Below, piece after piece: positions 62,749 through 64,000 of a stretch of DNA of 64,000 bases. Where the stretch lies: assembly GCA_002839355.1 (NCBI GenBank), contig PGXW01000017.1:1-64000 (forward strand). The letters run 5' to 3'. The DNA comes from Spirochaetae bacterium HGW-Spirochaetae-2. GTDB taxonomy: Bacteria; Spirochaetota; Spirochaetia; Sphaerochaetales; Sphaerochaetaceae. How positions within the stretch are numbered: position 1 is the stretch's first letter; every line of letters starts with the position of its first letter. Position numbers and translations under genes: made by a program. The notes under the pieces are model-generated. The model saw only the letters and a program-made list of their open reading frames with translations, ran no database searches and had not been told where the DNA came from.

Positions 62749-62844
62749 ATTGCACCTCTGCAGCAATACATGCCTCAAAAACCGGAATTACAACCATACG
62801 AATATGTTCGTATTAGGACAAAAACACGACAACCTTCTTGCCTG

Positions 62845-63813
62845 ATGGCGAACTCGATGATACAGTTCCCCACAGTGAAACATATTGTGTTGTTTACCTA
62901 CATCATCATCTTCTCAACCGGTTTCGGGGCCCTTGCGGCATTGATGGTGCTTTCCATACGCCTCAAACAACCATTCACCCGCCGGATGCTCCTGGTACAG
63001 GGACTATTTATTTCCAGCCTCGCGTTGGTGGCGATCTATTACTACCTCATGCAGGTCATGGGGCTGGTCGGTCCGAGACAACAGCAGGTTGAAACGGTGT
63101 TCGGCACTATCGGTACTCTACTCAATATAGGATTGTACCTGGGCATGTGGTGGATTCTAGGTCTCCGTGAATTTCGCAGGGCAATTGGGAAATTGAACCT
63201 GGGTGCCCGTATCAGCTGCCTGGTCTCCGTAGGGATCATGGTATCCGGCTTGGCAGGCTCCTTGTTGCCTACAAGTTTCCTCCATGCCATGACTCCGACA
63301 AGCCTGTGGCAAATCTTCGTGTATCTCACCGTTGCAGTGACCCTCTCGCTATTCGGCCTCAACCTTCTCAAGGCAGATATGCAACAACACCACCACGCAT
63401 ACCGGTTGCTGGTCCAAGGTATCGGGTATTGCACGCTCGCATTCGTCCCATTGAGCCTGCTGGAATTGTTCTTGAACCGGGCAACCCAAAACTTCCTGCA
63501 CCCCCTCTCTCTCGAATACCTGTTCTATCTTGGCATCAATATTGTCGTCCTCGTCGCTTCCATCCAATCACTGGCGAAGAATCCCAATTCCGCTACGGCA
63601 TTCGAACCCGTAAGCGATACCACATTGTCCCGCTTCTCCCTGACACCGAGGGAAAAGGAAATGACTGCCCTCATTGCCCAAGGATTGTCAAACAAGGAAA
63701 TTGCCGGCCATCTCGGCATTTCGGAAGCAACAGTGCGAACCCATATCTACAATCTGTTCCAGAAAGTGGGAGCACAAAGCCGCATCGAACTACTCAACCT
63801 CCTCCACGACTGA
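62845..63813 (+). CDS. Membrane-anchored LuxR-family transcription regulator
   Basis: About 322 residues: seven predicted helices (about 12-230), then a short linker and a C-terminal LuxR helix-turn-helix (about 255-320) with LTPREKEMTALIAQGLSNKE and ISEATVRTHIYNLFQKVGA. No receiver domain is present. Such 7-helix LuxR proteins act as one-component sensors in other phyla. The start is uncertain: ATG codons at 62845 and 62857 both lack a good ribosome binding site. It is divergent from the exported protein gene and upstream of another gene at the window edge. Confidence 0.85.
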   Translation: MANSMIQFPTVKHIVLFTYIIIFSTGFGALAALMVLSIRLKQPFTRRMLLVQGLFISSLALVAIYYYLMQVMGLVGPRQQQVETVFGTIGTLLNIGLYLGMWWILGLREFRRAIGKLNLGARISCLVSVGIMVSGLAGSLLPTSFLHAMTPTSLWQIFVYLTVAVTLSLFGLNLLKADMQQHHHAYRLLVQGIGYCTLAFVPLSLLELFLNRATQNFLHPLSLEYLFYLGINIVVLVASIQSLAKNPNSATAFEPVSDTTLSRFSLTPREKEMTALIAQGLSNKEIAGHLGISEATVRTHIYNLFQKVGAQSRIELLNLLHD

Positions 63814-63825
63814 ACCGTACAACTA

Positions 63826-63858
63826 ATTACGTAGTCCCCACCGCATCGATTACGCAGT
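63826..63858 (+). promoter_or_regulatory. Direct repeat ATTACGTAGT / ATTACGCAGT
   Basis: Two 10-base copies (63826-63835 and 63849-63858), 23 bases apart start to start, just after the LuxR gene and before the next coding start. The spacing of about two helical turns suits binding by a dimeric regulator, possibly the adjacent LuxR protein. A related GATTACGTA occurs at 18454 in front of the secreted repeat protein. Confidence 0.45.
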
Positions 63859-63930
63859 ATTTCCGATTGGAGACAGTCGGACAAATACGCATCATGACCT
63901 TACCGACAAACAGTCGGAAAGGAGATTGAT

Positions 63931-64000
63931 ATGAAACACAGCATACAGTGGGGAATCTGGATCGCATTGGCTCTTGTCCTGTTCCTGTTGGCATCCTCAT
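63931..64000 (+). CDS. Start of a gene cut by the window end
   Basis: ATG at 63931 with AAAGGAG 7-8 bases upstream. The 23 visible codons encode a hydrophobic signal or membrane segment (MKHSIQWGIWIALALVLFLL). The product cannot be named. The direct repeat upstream suggests control by the adjacent LuxR regulator. Confidence 0.7.
   Translation, partial: MKHSIQWGIWIALALVLFLLASS

Noticed and set aside
1-64000. CRISPR arrays, prophage or complete insertion sequences
   Set aside because: No regularly spaced repeats, no phage structural genes, and no transposase or integrase were seen on either strand.

Overview
The window looks like a chromosomal segment of a free-living or gut/sediment-type spirochaete, most likely near Sphaerochaeta. 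This rests on protein style only: a small single-RRM RNA-binding protein, secreted binding proteins with FAAGA-type signal ends, several TRAP systems, lipoproteins and a mid-range GC content. No rRNA marker is present, so the assignment is an inference. No tRNA, rRNA, CRISPR array, prophage or transposase gene was found. Many promoters match the sigma-70 consensus well, often with an exact 17-base spacer.

Layout. 0-8 kb: RRM protein, a lipoprotein-type acetolactate decarboxylase, NADP isocitrate dehydrogenase, a LysE exporter, then a two-gene operon coupling a CarH-type B12 (photo)receptor to a GGDEF protein. 7-13 kb: mannose-6-phosphate isomerase and TRAP system 1 (dctPQM), divergent from a GntR/LacI hybrid regulator, and a flavodoxin. 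13-18 kb: an Mrp/Mbh-type cation antiporter operon headed by a PII-like protein and a PTS EIIA-like protein. 18-29 kb: a secreted repeat protein whose start is displaced by a dispersed repeat, a UvrD-type helicase, a CorA homologue with GTN in place of GMN, a flavodiiron protein plus Mn-type SOD (oxygen defence), MscS, and a 7TMR-DISM diguanylate cyclase. 29-38 kb: a YiaK-like dehydrogenase, TRAP system 2 with an SDR, an FCD-type GntR regulator, and TRAP system 3. 39-49 kb: a HAD phosphatase, a DUF89 protein, and a glucarate catabolic operon (two glucarate dehydratases, tripartite tricarboxylate-type transporter TctABC, tartronate semialdehyde reductase, DapA-family aldolase) divergent from a broken IclR regulator. 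49-64 kb: MFS and ZIP transporters, a metallopeptidase/propeller/beta-barrel surface protein, aconitase, an ATPase-less DUF4143 protein, a sucrose-phosphate synthase with an intact phosphatase domain, a tandem universal stress protein, and a membrane-anchored LuxR regulator.

How it fits together. The cell scavenges organic acids and sugar acids with four secreted binding-protein systems, and all four operons carry a strong hairpin directly after the binding-protein gene. Aconitase and isocitrate dehydrogenase give the citrate-to-2-oxoglutarate branch. Ion and osmotic balance are represented by Mrp, MscS, CorA and sucrose synthesis. Oxygen handling is represented by the flavodiiron protein and SOD. 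Signalling is rich in c-di-GMP-type proteins.

The most interesting points are the B12 receptor/GGDEF pair, the mobile-looking repeat that sits between a ribosome binding site and its start codon, the PII/EIIA-headed Mrp operon, the post-binding-protein hairpins, and the broken glucarate regulator.
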